A stretch of 64,000 bases of DNA. Source: JBHOQS01 sp042408875. GTDB taxonomy: Bacteria > Chloroflexota > UBA11872 > JBHOQS01. Positions 15,978 to 25,534 of the stretch are shown in pieces; position 1 is the first letter of the stretch; each line of letters starts with the position of its first letter. Both the position numbers and the translations under genes were made by a program. The stretch is from NCBI GenBank assembly GCA_042408875.1, contig JBHOQS010000023.1, forward strand, positions 124,001 to 188,000, read 5' to 3'. Under the pieces are notes generated by a model, which was not told the DNA's origin, did no database searches, and saw nothing but the letters and a program-made list of their open reading frames with translations.

Positions 15978-17405
15978 CTATTCAGACGGTGCCTGCGCCG
16001 GGGCGGGCATCTGTGGGCCGCGGGCCGGTCCGACCCAGATCGTCTTGATGTTCACGAACTCGCGCACGCCGAAGACGCCGAGCTCACGCCCGTAGCCGCT
16101 GCGCTTGACCCCGCCGAAGGGCAGCCGCGGGTCTGAGGCTACCATGCCGTTGACGAAGACGTTCCCGGCCTCGATCCGCCGTGCCAGCCGCTTACCTCGC
16201 TCAGCATCGCCCGTCCAGATGCTGGCACCGAGGCCGAACTGGGTGTCGTTGGCGAGCTGTACCGCTTCCTGCTCGTCCCTGGCCCGTATGAGCGCAGCCG
16301 CCGGCCCGAACGTCTCCTCGCGCCAGACCGGCATGTCGCGGTGGATGCCCGCGAGTACTGTAGGCTGGTAGAAGTAGCCGCGGCCCGGCACGCGCTTGCC
16401 GCCGAGCAGCACCTGCGCGCCCTGGGCGACCGAGGCGCGCACCTGCTTGTCGAGCTGGTCGCGCAGGTCGCCGCGCGCCAGCGGGCCGACTTGCGTCTCT
16501 CGCTCCAGGGGGTTTCCCACACGCAGGTTCGCTATCGCTTGCACGAAGCGCTCGGTGAACGCGTCGAACACGCGATCTACCACGATGAAGCGCTTGGCGG
16601 CGATGCAGCTCTGACCAGTGTTCTGGCAGCGCGCCATCGCCCCGGTCTGAGCTGCCGCGTCGAGGTCAGCGTCCTCCAAGACGATGAACGGATCCGACCC
16701 GCCTAACTCCATGACCGTCTTCTTAAGGAACCGGCCAGCGACCGAGGCGACCTGCGTGCCGGTGGCATCGCTGCCGGTCAGCGTCACTGCGGCGATCCGG
16801 CCATCGCCGATGATATCGGGCACCTGGCTGCTGGACACGAGCAGCGTGCGGAAGACCCCCGGCGGAAAGCCAGCGTCTCGAAAGACCTCCTCGATGGCCA
16901 GGGCGCATTGCGGCACGTTCGAGGCATGCTTGAGCACGATCGTGTTGCCGGTCATCAGCACTGGCGCGGCATGGCGGATGACCTGCCAGAAGGGGAAGTT
17001 CCAGGGCATGATCGCCAGGATGACGCCCAGGGGTTCGTAGGCGATAAAGCTCTCAGTGGCGTTCGTTTCAACGTGCTCATCGGCCAGCATGCGCTCGGCG
17101 TTCTCAGCGTAGAAGTCACAGTTCCAGGCGCACTTCTCGATCTCTGCCTCAGCCTGGGTGATGGGCTTGCCCATCTCCAGGGTGATCAGCTGGGCATAGC
17201 GCTGCTTGTTCTGGCGTAGGATATGGGCAGCGCGGCGCATCAGGCTGGCGCGCTCATCAAACGAGCGCTCTCGCCACGCCAGGAAGGCCTGTCGGGCCCC
17301 GTCCAGCGCCTGGTCGATCTGCTGCGCCGACAAGAGCTCGAACTCGGCCAGCACCTCCTCCGTAGTTGGGTTGATTGAGTGAATGGTCGGTGCCTGAATG
17401 GCCAT
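15978..17405 (-). CDS. NAD(P)-dependent aldehyde dehydrogenase, succinate-semialdehyde type
   Basis: 475-residue aldehyde dehydrogenase. Catalytic motifs are complete: the Asn in MPWNFPFWQ, LTGSDATG at the cofactor site, the general-base Glu in MELGGSDPF and the nucleophile in NTGQSCIAAKRF. C-terminal ETFGPAA and PFGGVKRSGYGRELG are typical. Overall pattern (INPTTEEVLAEF start, ~455-480 length) is closest to the succinate-semialdehyde dehydrogenase group. The start is the ATG at 17405, five bases after AGGAGGAGG; the GTG at 17411 overlaps the ribosome-binding site. A class III aminotransferase that could supply such a substrate lies 11 kb away. Confidence 0.88.
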   Translation of the reverse strand: MAIQAPTIHSINPTTEEVLAEFELLSAQQIDQALDGARQAFLAWRERSFDERASLMRRAAHILRQNKQRYAQLITLEMGKPITQAEAEIEKCAWNCDFYAENAERMLADEHVETNATESFIAYEPLGVILAIMPWNFPFWQVIRHAAPVLMTGNTIVLKHASNVPQCALAIEEVFRDAGFPPGVFRTLLVSSSQVPDIIGDGRIAAVTLTGSDATGTQVASVAGRFLKKTVMELGGSDPFIVLEDADLDAAAQTGAMARCQNTGQSCIAAKRFIVVDRVFDAFTERFVQAIANLRVGNPLERETQVGPLARGDLRDQLDKQVRASVAQGAQVLLGGKRVPGRGYFYQPTVLAGIHRDMPVWREETFGPAAALIRARDEQEAVQLANDTQFGLGASIWTGDAERGKRLARRIEAGNVFVNGMVASDPRLPFGGVKRSGYGRELGVFGVREFVNIKTIWVGPARGPQMPAPAQAPSE

Positions 17406-17565
17406 TGCCACCTCCTCCTTGTTCAGACGCTTTCAAGGCTCTTGAGCCAGTGCCCTCGAGCACGTCTCTGCCACCGATGCCATCGCACATACCATCCCGC
17501 ACACACCGAGCGACGAAGGCCCGGCAGATCACGTGCCAGGATCTGGCATACGTTTCCCGCGTACG

Positions 17566-18600
17566 TTACACGCGGGTCCAGTCAAAGACGACGCCAACAT
17601 ACTCGTCCTTCTGATCACGCAGGCCCGCATAGGCCTGCGCGGCCTGGTCCGGCGGCAAGAGATGCGTGCGCAGGGGACGGTAGACCAGCCGCTCGGAAGC
17701 CATCAGGCGGAAGGCGATCAGCGTATTGCGCTCGATCGAGTGCTTGGGGGCCGGGTCACGTCCCTGCGGGGCGCCCGCGCGCACCGGGTAGCGCCACTCA
17801 TGGGCGCCCTTCAAAGTCAGGCAGCCATTGCCCCAGAGGTGAACGTAGTTGAGTACCTGCGTCAGGTCGGTCTGGTAGGCCCCGCGCGGGGTGCCCAGCA
17901 GGATGATCTCTCCAAGCCGGGCGGTGAGCCGCGCGGCGAGATGGATCGTGCGAGGGTTGCCGATGGCCTCGACTGTCGCCTCGACACCACGGCCGCCCGT
18001 CAGCGCCATCACCGCCTCGCGCACGACCTCTTCTCCGGCGGTGGCATCCAGGAGGTGCCGGATGCCGCATTGCCGGCCGAGCTCCAGCCGGCGTGGCGCC
18101 AGGTCGATACCGATCGCCTCGATACCGGCAAGCTGGAGGAGCTGGGCGCACATGTTGCCCACCAGCCCCTGCCCGATGACCGCCGCCCAGTCCCCCAACT
18201 CTAGGCTCGACACGCGCAGCGCCGTCATGGCAACCGTCGCCATACGGGCGAACGGGACATACGACGGATCGAGCCCGGCCGGCACCTTGAGACAGAGGAG
18301 CCGCGCGCGGGCGTATTGCTGGTGGCCGCTGTAGGTGAACACCAGGTCGCCACGGCGCACGTGAGGGAAGTCGCTCCCTTCTTTGATCACCTCGCCGACG
18401 GCGCTGTAGCCGGGATACGCCGGATAGCGCTGATCCCCTGCCAGGTTCGCTAGGGTCGCGCCTTCGGTGCCGGCGCTGATGAGGCTATAGTGTGTGCGGA
18501 TCCACACCTCCTGCTCGCCCCAGGCCCCCTCGTCGAGCCAGATACGTTCGAGCGCGACCCGGTTCGGCTCAGGGAACACCACCCGCGTCGATTGCAGCAT
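17566..18600 (-). CDS. zinc-independent MDR family dehydrogenase
   Basis: Medium-chain dehydrogenase/reductase of 344 residues. The N-terminal segment has SLISAGTEG where zinc alcohol dehydrogenases have the catalytic Cys, and no structural four-Cys lobe is present, so it should not hold catalytic zinc. The cofactor domain has AAVIGQGLVGNMCAQLLQLAG and ends in GEIILLGTPRG. Similar proteins occur in sugar and polyketide clusters and in the BchC subgroup, but no substrate can be assigned. ATG 18600 and TTG 18618 are both possible starts; neither has a clear ribosome-binding site. Confidence 0.8.
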   Translation of the reverse strand: MLQSTRVVFPEPNRVALERIWLDEGAWGEQEVWIRTHYSLISAGTEGATLANLAGDQRYPAYPGYSAVGEVIKEGSDFPHVRRGDLVFTYSGHQQYARARLLCLKVPAGLDPSYVPFARMATVAMTALRVSSLELGDWAAVIGQGLVGNMCAQLLQLAGIEAIGIDLAPRRLELGRQCGIRHLLDATAGEEVVREAVMALTGGRGVEATVEAIGNPRTIHLAARLTARLGEIILLGTPRGAYQTDLTQVLNYVHLWGNGCLTLKGAHEWRYPVRAGAPQGRDPAPKHSIERNTLIAFRLMASERLVYRPLRTHLLPPDQAAQAYAGLRDQKDEYVGVVFDWTRV

Positions 18601-18690
18601 CCTGCGTGCCCCGCTCAAAGATAGAGGCGGCCAGCGGCCCGTCCTTACCAGCCCTTACTAACCAATAGTATGCACGATCTGCAGTCTCGT

Positions 18691-18791
18691 GCGTAGTGCG
18701 TAAGCCCTGTCGCCCGGTCCCCCATCATAGAGCAGCTGCTCTGCTGAACGGTGGGGTGGACTGGTGGGGCTTACGGCGGAACACACTACGC
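18691..18791. repeat. 101-bp palindromic intergenic element with long stem
   Basis: GCGTAGTG+CGTAAGCCC (18691-18707) is complementary to GGGCTTACG (18767-18775) and, after an 8-base bulge, CACTACGC (18784-18791). At the centre is a perfect 14-base palindrome, AGAGCAGCTGCTCT (18729-18742). It lies in the 199-base spacer between two minus-strand genes. Confidence 0.8.
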
Positions 18792-18799
18792 AGTACACA

Positions 18800-21595
18800 T
18801 TACGCCTGGCGCCGCCTGGCGAGCGTGGCCGCGCCAATGGCAGCGATTGTGAGGAAGGTGATCGTGGCCCCGAGAACCCAGGAGCGAGGCAGGAAGAAGA
18901 ACTCCACTTCATGTTCACCGCGCGGCACCGGCACGGCGCGGAATGTAATGTTCGCGCGGTAGAGCGGTGCGGGGCGGCCGTCCACGCGCGCCTGCCAGCC
19001 GGGGTACCAGGTGTCGGTGAGGACAAGCAGCCCCTGCTCGGCGGCGCTGACGTGCACGCGCAGCCGGTTCGCCCGCTGCGCCACCACCCGCGCCATAGAC
19101 ACCGCCCCCGCTTCAGGCTGGCGCACCAGGTCAGGTGGCACAGTATCCTGGGAGTCCTTGGGCAGCACAGCCTCCGTGCGCAGGTCGATCCGCCCGGCGC
19201 GCAGGTCGTAAGACAGCGTAGTGCCCTCAGGGGCGTAGCGCACCCGATGGACGACGAATGCCCGCGGCATGGCACGAGTGTTCTCATAGATAGCGAACCG
19301 AGATTGCCGCTCAACCAGCCGCAGCCGGTGCTCCAGAGCGAGCGGCACGCTGATCTCCTGCAGGACCACGCTGGCCTGCGGATGCTCGACCTCGACCCGC
19401 ACACCGCCGATGTGCATCACGTCGGGGAGGGCGAATTCGGTAGCGTAGCGATTGCTGGGAGAGCCATCCGCGCCTCGCATGATACCGGCCACAGCTGGCC
19501 GGCTGTGGCGTATCCGGCTGGCGACGTCCGGCCGGTCATATGCGTGCTCAGCGCTCTCGATGCCGGCGCGCAGGGGAAAGCGGAACTCCTGCCGGTTCGC
19601 CACCACCACGACCGTGGCCACGGACGTGCCCTGCGGCACGTCCACGGATTCGCCCAGGGCGCTGACCAGGTGCACCGACCGGCCGGGTACTGCCTCGGGG
19701 AGGACGAAGCGTTGTATCTGGCCCGGCCGGATCACCACCGGCCCGCGCATGAACAGCACGCGCACGTCTGGCTCCGGCGGTGTGACGAAATAGCGCACCC
19801 CCAGAAGGTCGACGATGCGTGAGTGCGGGTCGTAAAGCCACAGATACAGGCTGCGCGTGCCGATCGGGTTGGCCAGAGCGAAGAATTCGTTGTAGCGGCT
19901 GAGGCGGATCAGGATGTACCCCTGCATGGCCATGAACCAGGGGTACAGCAGCGTCGTGTTCGGGCGCAGCAGCTCCGGGTCCCAGAGCTCAGGCTTTGGC
20001 AGCAGGGCGGCCATGCGATAGTGCAGGCCGTCGTCCCCCTGGAGAAGGCGGCCGAGCGCCTGAACCGAGGCGGGGCGGCCATAGACGTACGACGGAGACT
20101 CGTAGGCCTGGGCAAGCTGCGGCAGCGAAAAGGTGGCCAGGTCTGCTACCAGGATGGCCAGCATGAGCACGCCCACCTGGCAGCGTTTGAGCAGCCCGGC
20201 AGCGCGGCAGGCCAGCACTCCCAGCGTCACCCCACCCCACAGGGCGGCATTCACGAACGCGTGCGGCGGCGCCAGGAGGGTCTCTCGCCCCTGCGCATGG
20301 CCAAGGGCCAGGTAGATGCCGCTCAGCAACGCTACAGCAACGACGCCGAGACGGCGGACGTCGTCCCAAGTGACGCCAGCGGCCGCGCGCGCTGCACCGC
20401 GTGCAGCGAGCACGCTGAGGCTGAAGTGGGCCAGGAAGTACAATCGGTGGGGATTGTGGAACAGACTGAACCCGGGCACATACTGATAGAGCCAGGCATA
20501 GACCGGCAGCGCATCACCGAACGATGCTGCCAGAACGGCGCTGCCAGCTGCGGCGAAGAAGAGCTCCTCCCCCTGCCAGCCCTTCAGGAGCACGAGCAGC
20601 GCCAGCAGTAGCGTGGCCGCTCCGGCATATGCGCCGACGATCTCCTGGCCGGGGGCGCCAAACAGGTTGAGGATAGTCAGCCGGCCATAGGACGCAGCCT
20701 CGGCCAGGGGGAAGCCGCCTGCCCGGTGTGACTGCGGGAGCAGTTCCATAGCGGGCAGGAGCACGATGGCCGAGGCGCCGGTGCCAGCCAGCGCGAATGC
20801 CAGGCCAGGCGCGGCCAGCTTCCAGAGAGCCGAGGCCCCGCTGCGCGGTCCCTGCTGCAGTGCCTGCCGCTCAGCGACGAGGGCTGCCAGGCCCATGGCG
20901 GCAAAGTATACAGCGATGAAGAGTCCAGTGAAGTACCAGAGCTGCGCCAGCCCCTTGAAGAGCTGCAAGGCCCACACCAGACCGGCGAGCGCACCCCAGT
21001 ACGGACTGCGGCGGACGATGGCGCGCCGGCACAGCAGCATGATCAGGGGCAGCCAGGTTCCGGCAGCGATGAAAAACGTCTGCCCCGCATTGAACAGAAA
21101 GTACTGGCTGAGGGAGTAGACTGTGCCGCCGAAGACCGCAGCGAGCCGCGCTGTGCCGAGCTCGCGGAGGAAGGCGTATGTGAAGGCCGCGGCGAGGAAA
21201 AAGTGCAGGAGTGTGCTGAGACGCCAGGCCAGCTCAGCAGGCAGCAGGAGCAGCAAGAGCACCTGTGGCAGGTAATAGAGCTGGGACTGCGGATCAGCGA
21301 AGTGAGGTGTCCCAGACAGAATGGAGGGGTTCCAGAGCGGGAGCTCGCCAGCGCGCAGGCTGCGCTGCAGGAACACCGAGTTGGGATACTCGTGGGTCCA
21401 GAAGTCCGTGTGGGTTGGCAGGCGGTCGGAGAAGGCCACCTGCGGCAGGAACAGCAGCACAAGCGCCGCGATCAGCGACAGAGCAGCTGCATCACGGACG
21501 AGCGGGAGCGGATAGACGCGCACCAGCCGGCGCGACCAGGCGCCTGTGACGGTCGCAGCGCCCTCAGTTGTGTTCCACCCGAACCGCCCGTGCAC
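18800..21595 (-). CDS. YfhO-family large membrane protein, GT-C-like
   Basis: 931-residue membrane protein. About a dozen or more hydrophobic helices in residues 35-470 are followed by a long C-terminal extracytoplasmic part (from about residue 480) rich in beta-strand pattern, and a last helix near the C-terminus (WVLGATITFLTIAAIGAATLA). The first loop contains HTDFWTHEYPNSVFLQ and GELPLWNPSILSGTPHFADP, typical of YfhO/DUF6541-like proteins thought to move polyprenyl-linked sugars onto surface polymers. It is the last gene of a polysaccharide unit with the next two genes upstream. The start at 21595 is not well supported; internal starts are possible. Confidence 0.82.
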   Translation of the reverse strand: MHGRFGWNTTEGAATVTGAWSRRLVRVYPLPLVRDAAALSLIAALVLLFLPQVAFSDRLPTHTDFWTHEYPNSVFLQRSLRAGELPLWNPSILSGTPHFADPQSQLYYLPQVLLLLLLPAELAWRLSTLLHFFLAAAFTYAFLRELGTARLAAVFGGTVYSLSQYFLFNAGQTFFIAAGTWLPLIMLLCRRAIVRRSPYWGALAGLVWALQLFKGLAQLWYFTGLFIAVYFAAMGLAALVAERQALQQGPRSGASALWKLAAPGLAFALAGTGASAIVLLPAMELLPQSHRAGGFPLAEAASYGRLTILNLFGAPGQEIVGAYAGAATLLLALLVLLKGWQGEELFFAAAGSAVLAASFGDALPVYAWLYQYVPGFSLFHNPHRLYFLAHFSLSVLAARGAARAAAGVTWDDVRRLGVVAVALLSGIYLALGHAQGRETLLAPPHAFVNAALWGGVTLGVLACRAAGLLKRCQVGVLMLAILVADLATFSLPQLAQAYESPSYVYGRPASVQALGRLLQGDDGLHYRMAALLPKPELWDPELLRPNTTLLYPWFMAMQGYILIRLSRYNEFFALANPIGTRSLYLWLYDPHSRIVDLLGVRYFVTPPEPDVRVLFMRGPVVIRPGQIQRFVLPEAVPGRSVHLVSALGESVDVPQGTSVATVVVVANRQEFRFPLRAGIESAEHAYDRPDVASRIRHSRPAVAGIMRGADGSPSNRYATEFALPDVMHIGGVRVEVEHPQASVVLQEISVPLALEHRLRLVERQSRFAIYENTRAMPRAFVVHRVRYAPEGTTLSYDLRAGRIDLRTEAVLPKDSQDTVPPDLVRQPEAGAVSMARVVAQRANRLRVHVSAAEQGLLVLTDTWYPGWQARVDGRPAPLYRANITFRAVPVPRGEHEVEFFFLPRSWVLGATITFLTIAAIGAATLARRRQA

Positions 21596-21604
21596 GCCTG
21601 CTCT

Positions 21605-23008
21605 TCAGTAGGCGCCCTTGCCACGCAGCACCACGCCGATGGTCTTCAAGAGAATGATCAGGTCCAGCAAGGGCGAGTAATTTTGTATGTAGTAGAGATC
21701 ATACTCGGTGTTCAGGTGCATGGGCAGATCGCTGCGGCCGTTGATCTGCCACCACCCGGTCATGCCAGGAGTTGCCGCCAGACGCTTGCGCTGCCACGGC
21801 TCGTATTGCTCGACGATCCACGGCTGCTCCGGGCGGGGGCCGACCAGGCTCATCTCGCCCTTCAGCACATTGAACAGGTTCGGTAGCTCGTCGATGCTAG
21901 TACGGCGCAGGATGCGGCCGACGCGGGTCACCCGCGGGTCATCCGGCCACTTATGGCCGTTCCGCTCCTGGCGGATGCGCGGCAGGAGTGCTTCGGCATC
22001 GTGCACCATCGTGCGGAACTTGTATAAATTAAAGGGTCTCCCATTCTCGCCGATGCGCGTCTGTTTGAAGATAATCGGCCGGCCGCTCTCAATCCAGATG
22101 GCCAGGGCTGCCGCCAGCATGATCGGTGCGGTGATCACCAGCGCCAGCGAGGCGATCACCAGATCAAACGTGCGCTTGACCACACGGTCGAACCCGGTGA
22201 TGACCGGATCGCGCAGGCCGATCAGCGGGTACCCAAAGAAATCCTCCACCTGGGCGCGCACCGTCACCATACCGAAGAGGTCCGGCACCACCCGCACGCG
22301 CACGGGCAGGGCCTGCATGCTCAACACCAGCTGCGCCATCTTCTCATGAGCCCGCGCCGGCAGGGCGATGATCACGTCGTCCACAGCGTGCTCGGCGAGC
22401 ACACGCTGGAGGTCCTCCGTCGTGCCAAGCACCGGCGCGCCGTGGAAGCGCTGCCCTTGCTTCGCCGGATCATCGTCCAGGTAGCCGACCAGCCGGAAGC
22501 CCATCCATTCTCGCTGCTGGACCAGGGACGCCAGGTCGGTGCCTACCGGTCCAGCGCCGATGATCAGCAGCCGGCGCACGTAGTAGCCACTCGCGGTGAG
22601 CGAACGCATCACCAGCCGGGCTGCCCAGCGCAGGTTCGTCAGGAGCAGGAGATCGAAAACGCAGAAGTAAGCGACCAGACCACGGGAGAACCAGGCGACT
22701 TTGAAGACGAAGAGGTAGCTGGTAAAGACTAGGGTCGCCATCGCCACCGCGGGGACCACTGCCTTCAGCTCGTCCATCAGGGTGAGCATGCGGCGGGAGT
22801 CATACGCCCCGAAGAAGCGCAGGAAGAACGGCCAGATGATCGCGACGGCGAGAAAGACGCCGGGGTTAAGGAAGATCACGCCCCGTGTGTCCTCGCCCAG
22901 AGGCAGGTGCGTACGGGCAAGCTGGGCGAGTTGTAACGCGGCGAGCGTCAGCGCAAGGTCCGCCAGGAAAAGAAACAGCATGAAGCGGGTATGAAGCTGC
23001 TTCAACAT
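21605..23008 (-). CDS. undecaprenyl-phosphate sugar phosphotransferase (WcaJ/PglC-like initiator)
   Basis: 467-residue polyisoprenyl-phosphate hexose-1-phosphate transferase that starts repeat-unit assembly on the lipid carrier. Four N-terminal membrane helices are followed by a Rossmann-like domain (RRLLIIGAGPVGTDLA) and the C-terminal catalytic domain: KRTFDLVIASLALVITAP, FKQTRIGENGRPF with YKFRTMV, SIDELPNLFNVLKGEMSLVG and MTGWWQINGRSD. All hallmark segments are present, so it is likely active. Its start overlaps the end of the upstream glycosyltransferase by seven bases. Confidence 0.93.
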   Translation of the reverse strand: MLKQLHTRFMLFLFLADLALTLAALQLAQLARTHLPLGEDTRGVIFLNPGVFLAVAIIWPFFLRFFGAYDSRRMLTLMDELKAVVPAVAMATLVFTSYLFVFKVAWFSRGLVAYFCVFDLLLLTNLRWAARLVMRSLTASGYYVRRLLIIGAGPVGTDLASLVQQREWMGFRLVGYLDDDPAKQGQRFHGAPVLGTTEDLQRVLAEHAVDDVIIALPARAHEKMAQLVLSMQALPVRVRVVPDLFGMVTVRAQVEDFFGYPLIGLRDPVITGFDRVVKRTFDLVIASLALVITAPIMLAAALAIWIESGRPIIFKQTRIGENGRPFNLYKFRTMVHDAEALLPRIRQERNGHKWPDDPRVTRVGRILRRTSIDELPNLFNVLKGEMSLVGPRPEQPWIVEQYEPWQRKRLAATPGMTGWWQINGRSDLPMHLNTEYDLYYIQNYSPLLDLIILLKTIGVVLRGKGAY

Positions 23009-24309
23009 GCGCCGGCCTCACGCACTCGACGTGATAGTAGCAAACGAACATAAAGCTGTCCAGTCTGGTGGATCATCTCGGCCTCGTCGAAGGACGCCGC
23101 GACGCGCTCCCGTCCGGCCGCGCCCATGCGGCGGCTGAGCTCCGGCCGGCCGAGCAGTTCCAGCACATGCTGCGCTGCCTGCGCCGGATCACCGTCTGGC
23201 ACGAGGAAACCGGTCACTCCGTGCTCGACCACGTCGCGGATGCCGGCGATATCGCTGCCGACGACCGGCTTGCCCAGCGCCATAGCTTCCATCGGCGTGT
23301 AGGCCAGCCCTTCGAAGCGGGAGAGCAGCACGAACACGTCATAGGTCGCCATGACCCGGTATACGTCGGCGCGAAAGCCGAGCAGGTGCAGACGAGGCAG
23401 CAGCCCCAGCCGCCGGGCGCACTCCTCTACCTCGCGGCGAAGCTCACCATCACCACACCAGACAAACACAGCGTCCGGCCGCTGGGCAGCCACAAGCGCA
23501 GCCGCCTCCAGGAAGCGCTCGGGCGCCTTCTGGCGCGTGAACCGTGCTACTGTGCCCACGACCGGGGACCCCTGAGGGATCCCCAGCTCCCGGCGTACCG
23601 ACGCCTGATCCACCGGACGGCCAAAAGCGCAGAGGTCAATGCCATTACGGATCACCGTGATCTTGCCGGGAGGGACCACGCCGTGGCGTAGCGCCTCGGC
23701 TCGCTCACCGTCCGAGACAGCGATGAGGGTGTCGCACAGGCGGGCCGCCAGCCACTCCAGGCTAAAGTACAGCGCGCGGCGCGGGCCCGGCGGAAAGCCG
23801 AGGAAGTAGAAGCCGTGTGGTGTGTGCACAGTGACAGGCACACCGGCCAGGCGCGCCGCCACCCGCCCGAGCAAGCCTGCCTTCGACGAATGCGTGTGCA
23901 CGATGTCGTAGCGGCCTTGACGCATTACCTCGGTCAGCCGCATGAGGGCCTGTCCATCGCGCAGCGGATCGATAGCGCGCCGCATGGGCACGATATGCAC
24001 CGGCACCCCGCGGGCGCGCAGCACCGGCACGAACTGCGTGTCTCCGTAGGCCTCGTCGCGCACCTCCGGCGCGGCGACCTCGACGACAAACCCGCTCTGC
24101 CGCAACCCTGTGACCAGCGCCACCAGATGCCGCCGCGTGCCACCGATCGTGGCTTCCATGACCTCCAGCACGCGCGGGGCGCGACCAAGCACCCGGCTCG
24201 CCGCCCCGGCCGGTCCCCCAACAACGGCACCGTCAGCCGCAGGAACGCGCTCGCCTGTCAGCATCACGTCAGCGCTGGCGTGCAGTTCTGACCCAGAGCT
24301 TGATTTCAC
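23002..24309 (-). CDS. GT4-type glycosyltransferase
   Basis: Glycosyltransferase family 4 protein (GT-B fold). Features are VLEVMEATIGGTRRHLV at the start of the N-terminal domain, DIVHTHSSKAGLLGR, VHTPHGFYF, then GTVARFTRQKAPERFLEA and the nucleotide-sugar binding segment RFEGLAYTPMEAMALGKPVV, with the EX7E-type acid in that last motif. It heads the polysaccharide unit with the phosphotransferase and the YfhO-like gene. The frame is open to a GTG at 24411, but the first ~35 residues look non-coding; GTG 24309 (weak GTGAAG upstream) is chosen, and ATG 24264 is also possible. Confidence 0.85.
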   Translation of the reverse strand: MKSSSGSELHASADVMLTGERVPAADGAVVGGPAGAASRVLGRAPRVLEVMEATIGGTRRHLVALVTGLRQSGFVVEVAAPEVRDEAYGDTQFVPVLRARGVPVHIVPMRRAIDPLRDGQALMRLTEVMRQGRYDIVHTHSSKAGLLGRVAARLAGVPVTVHTPHGFYFLGFPPGPRRALYFSLEWLAARLCDTLIAVSDGERAEALRHGVVPPGKITVIRNGIDLCAFGRPVDQASVRRELGIPQGSPVVGTVARFTRQKAPERFLEAAALVAAQRPDAVFVWCGDGELRREVEECARRLGLLPRLHLLGFRADVYRVMATYDVFVLLSRFEGLAYTPMEAMALGKPVVGSDIAGIRDVVEHGVTGFLVPDGDPAQAAQHVLELLGRPELSRRMGAAGRERVAASFDEAEMIHQTGQLYVRLLLSRRVREAGAC

Positions 24310-24462
24310 AGAGTCAACTTCACAGAAAGTAGACGGACACAGCCACGGCCGGTTACGTGGACCTGCTGCATGGCTCGATTGACCAGGCTCGTGGCACCGG
24401 GTACGTAGCACGCTGCCGGCGCTCGCGCCAGCAGACCCTCCCGGCAGTGCAGCTGGCTTCCA

Positions 24463-24482
24463 AGTGAGCTATAGTGAGCTAT
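24463..24482. repeat. 10-bp perfect tandem duplication
   Basis: AGTGAGCTAT occurs twice in a row at 24463-24472 and 24473-24482 in the divergent spacer between the glycosyltransferase and isomerase genes. Confidence 0.85.
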
Positions 24483-24599
24483 GATGTGGGACGCCTGTGC
24501 AGCCGAGCAGTTCCCAGGCAGCGCCTAGCTCTCCAGCCCTAGAGCGCGCGGGAGCTGTACGCCCCACCTGGTACCCAGATACCTGGAGATATTCGCAGG

Positions 24600-24637
24600 C
24601 GAGATCACCAATACGAGACGAGATCACCAATACGAGA
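24600..24637. repeat. 19-bp perfect tandem duplication before an isomerase gene
   Basis: CGAGATCACCAATACGAGA occurs twice in a row (24600-24618, 24619-24637). The second copy ends about 17 bases before the ribosome-binding site of the gene starting at 24668. Confidence 0.92.
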
Positions 24638-24667
24638 TAAGAGGCAAGCTAGCCGAGGAGTAGGACC

Positions 24668-25534
24668 GTGCAACTAGGCTACAGCACCTGGGGTATGCCC
24701 GGGGTGCGGCTTGACGTGGCACTGCCACATCTAGCACAGCTCGGGTTCGAGGGCGTGGAGCTCACGGTCGTGGACCCGGGCGGGTTCAAGAACGTTGACT
24801 GTGAGCTCGCGATGCTTGATGCTCCCAAGCGCCGCTTTATCCGTGAGCTGCTGGACCGCACTGGGCTGCAGCTCACTGGATTGCATGCGGGCACTGCCCG
24901 CTTCCTAGCGCAGGACGAGAGCGAGCGCGTGGTGGGTCTCCGCCGGCTCGAAGAGACGGTGCGCCTAGCTGTCGAGCTGGCCGGGGCCGGAGAGCCACCT
25001 CCGGTCGTGGCCACGGTAAGCGGCCGGCCGGAGGAGTGGGAGCAGGTGAAACACCGGCTGGTGGAAGAAGTAGGGCGCTTCGCCCGCTTCGCCGGCAGCC
25101 ACGGCGTGACCTACGCCGTCGAGCCGCACGTCGGCTCTGCCCTGGACCGGCCGGAGAAGGCCGTCTGGCTGATCGAGACCGTCGGCCTGCCTCACCTGCG
25201 CGTGAACTTCGACATCAGCCACTTCAATGTGATCGGGCTAAGTATCGAGGAGAGCGTGCCACTGATGGCACCGCTGGCCGCGCACACCCATGTCAAGGAC
25301 GAGCGCGGCCGCGCTCCGGCGCACCAGTTCCTGATCCCCGGCGAGGGGGAGTTCGACTACGTGCGCTACCTGAAGGCGATGCAGGCCGCTGGCTATACCG
25401 GCTGCATTACCGTCGAAATCAGCGTGATGGTGCAGCGCCGGCCGGACTATGACCCTCTGGCCGCAGCAGCGCAGTCCTATCGTGTGCTCGCCCAGGCGTT
25501 CGAGCAGGCCGGCGTGAGACGAGGGCGTCACTAG
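24668..25534 (+). CDS. sugar phosphate isomerase/epimerase family TIM barrel (copy 1)
   Basis: 288-residue xylose-isomerase-like (AP_endonuc_2) barrel. Metal ligands are plausible and complete: Glu in YAVEPHVGS, Asp and His in NFDISHFN, His in HTHVKDE and Glu in CITVEISVM. The start is a GTG with GAGGAG eight to ten bases upstream. Family members isomerise or epimerise free or keto sugars. The stop codon shares the CTAG at 25531-25534 with the convergent ThuA-like gene. A related use with Gfo/Idh/MocA partners is likely, but no partner is adjacent here. Confidence 0.87.
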   Translation: MQLGYSTWGMPGVRLDVALPHLAQLGFEGVELTVVDPGGFKNVDCELAMLDAPKRRFIRELLDRTGLQLTGLHAGTARFLAQDESERVVGLRRLEETVRLAVELAGAGEPPPVVATVSGRPEEWEQVKHRLVEEVGRFARFAGSHGVTYAVEPHVGSALDRPEKAVWLIETVGLPHLRVNFDISHFNVIGLSIEESVPLMAPLAAHTHVKDERGRAPAHQFLIPGEGEFDYVRYLKAMQAAGYTGCITVEISVMVQRRPDYDPLAAAAQSYRVLAQAFEQAGVRRGRH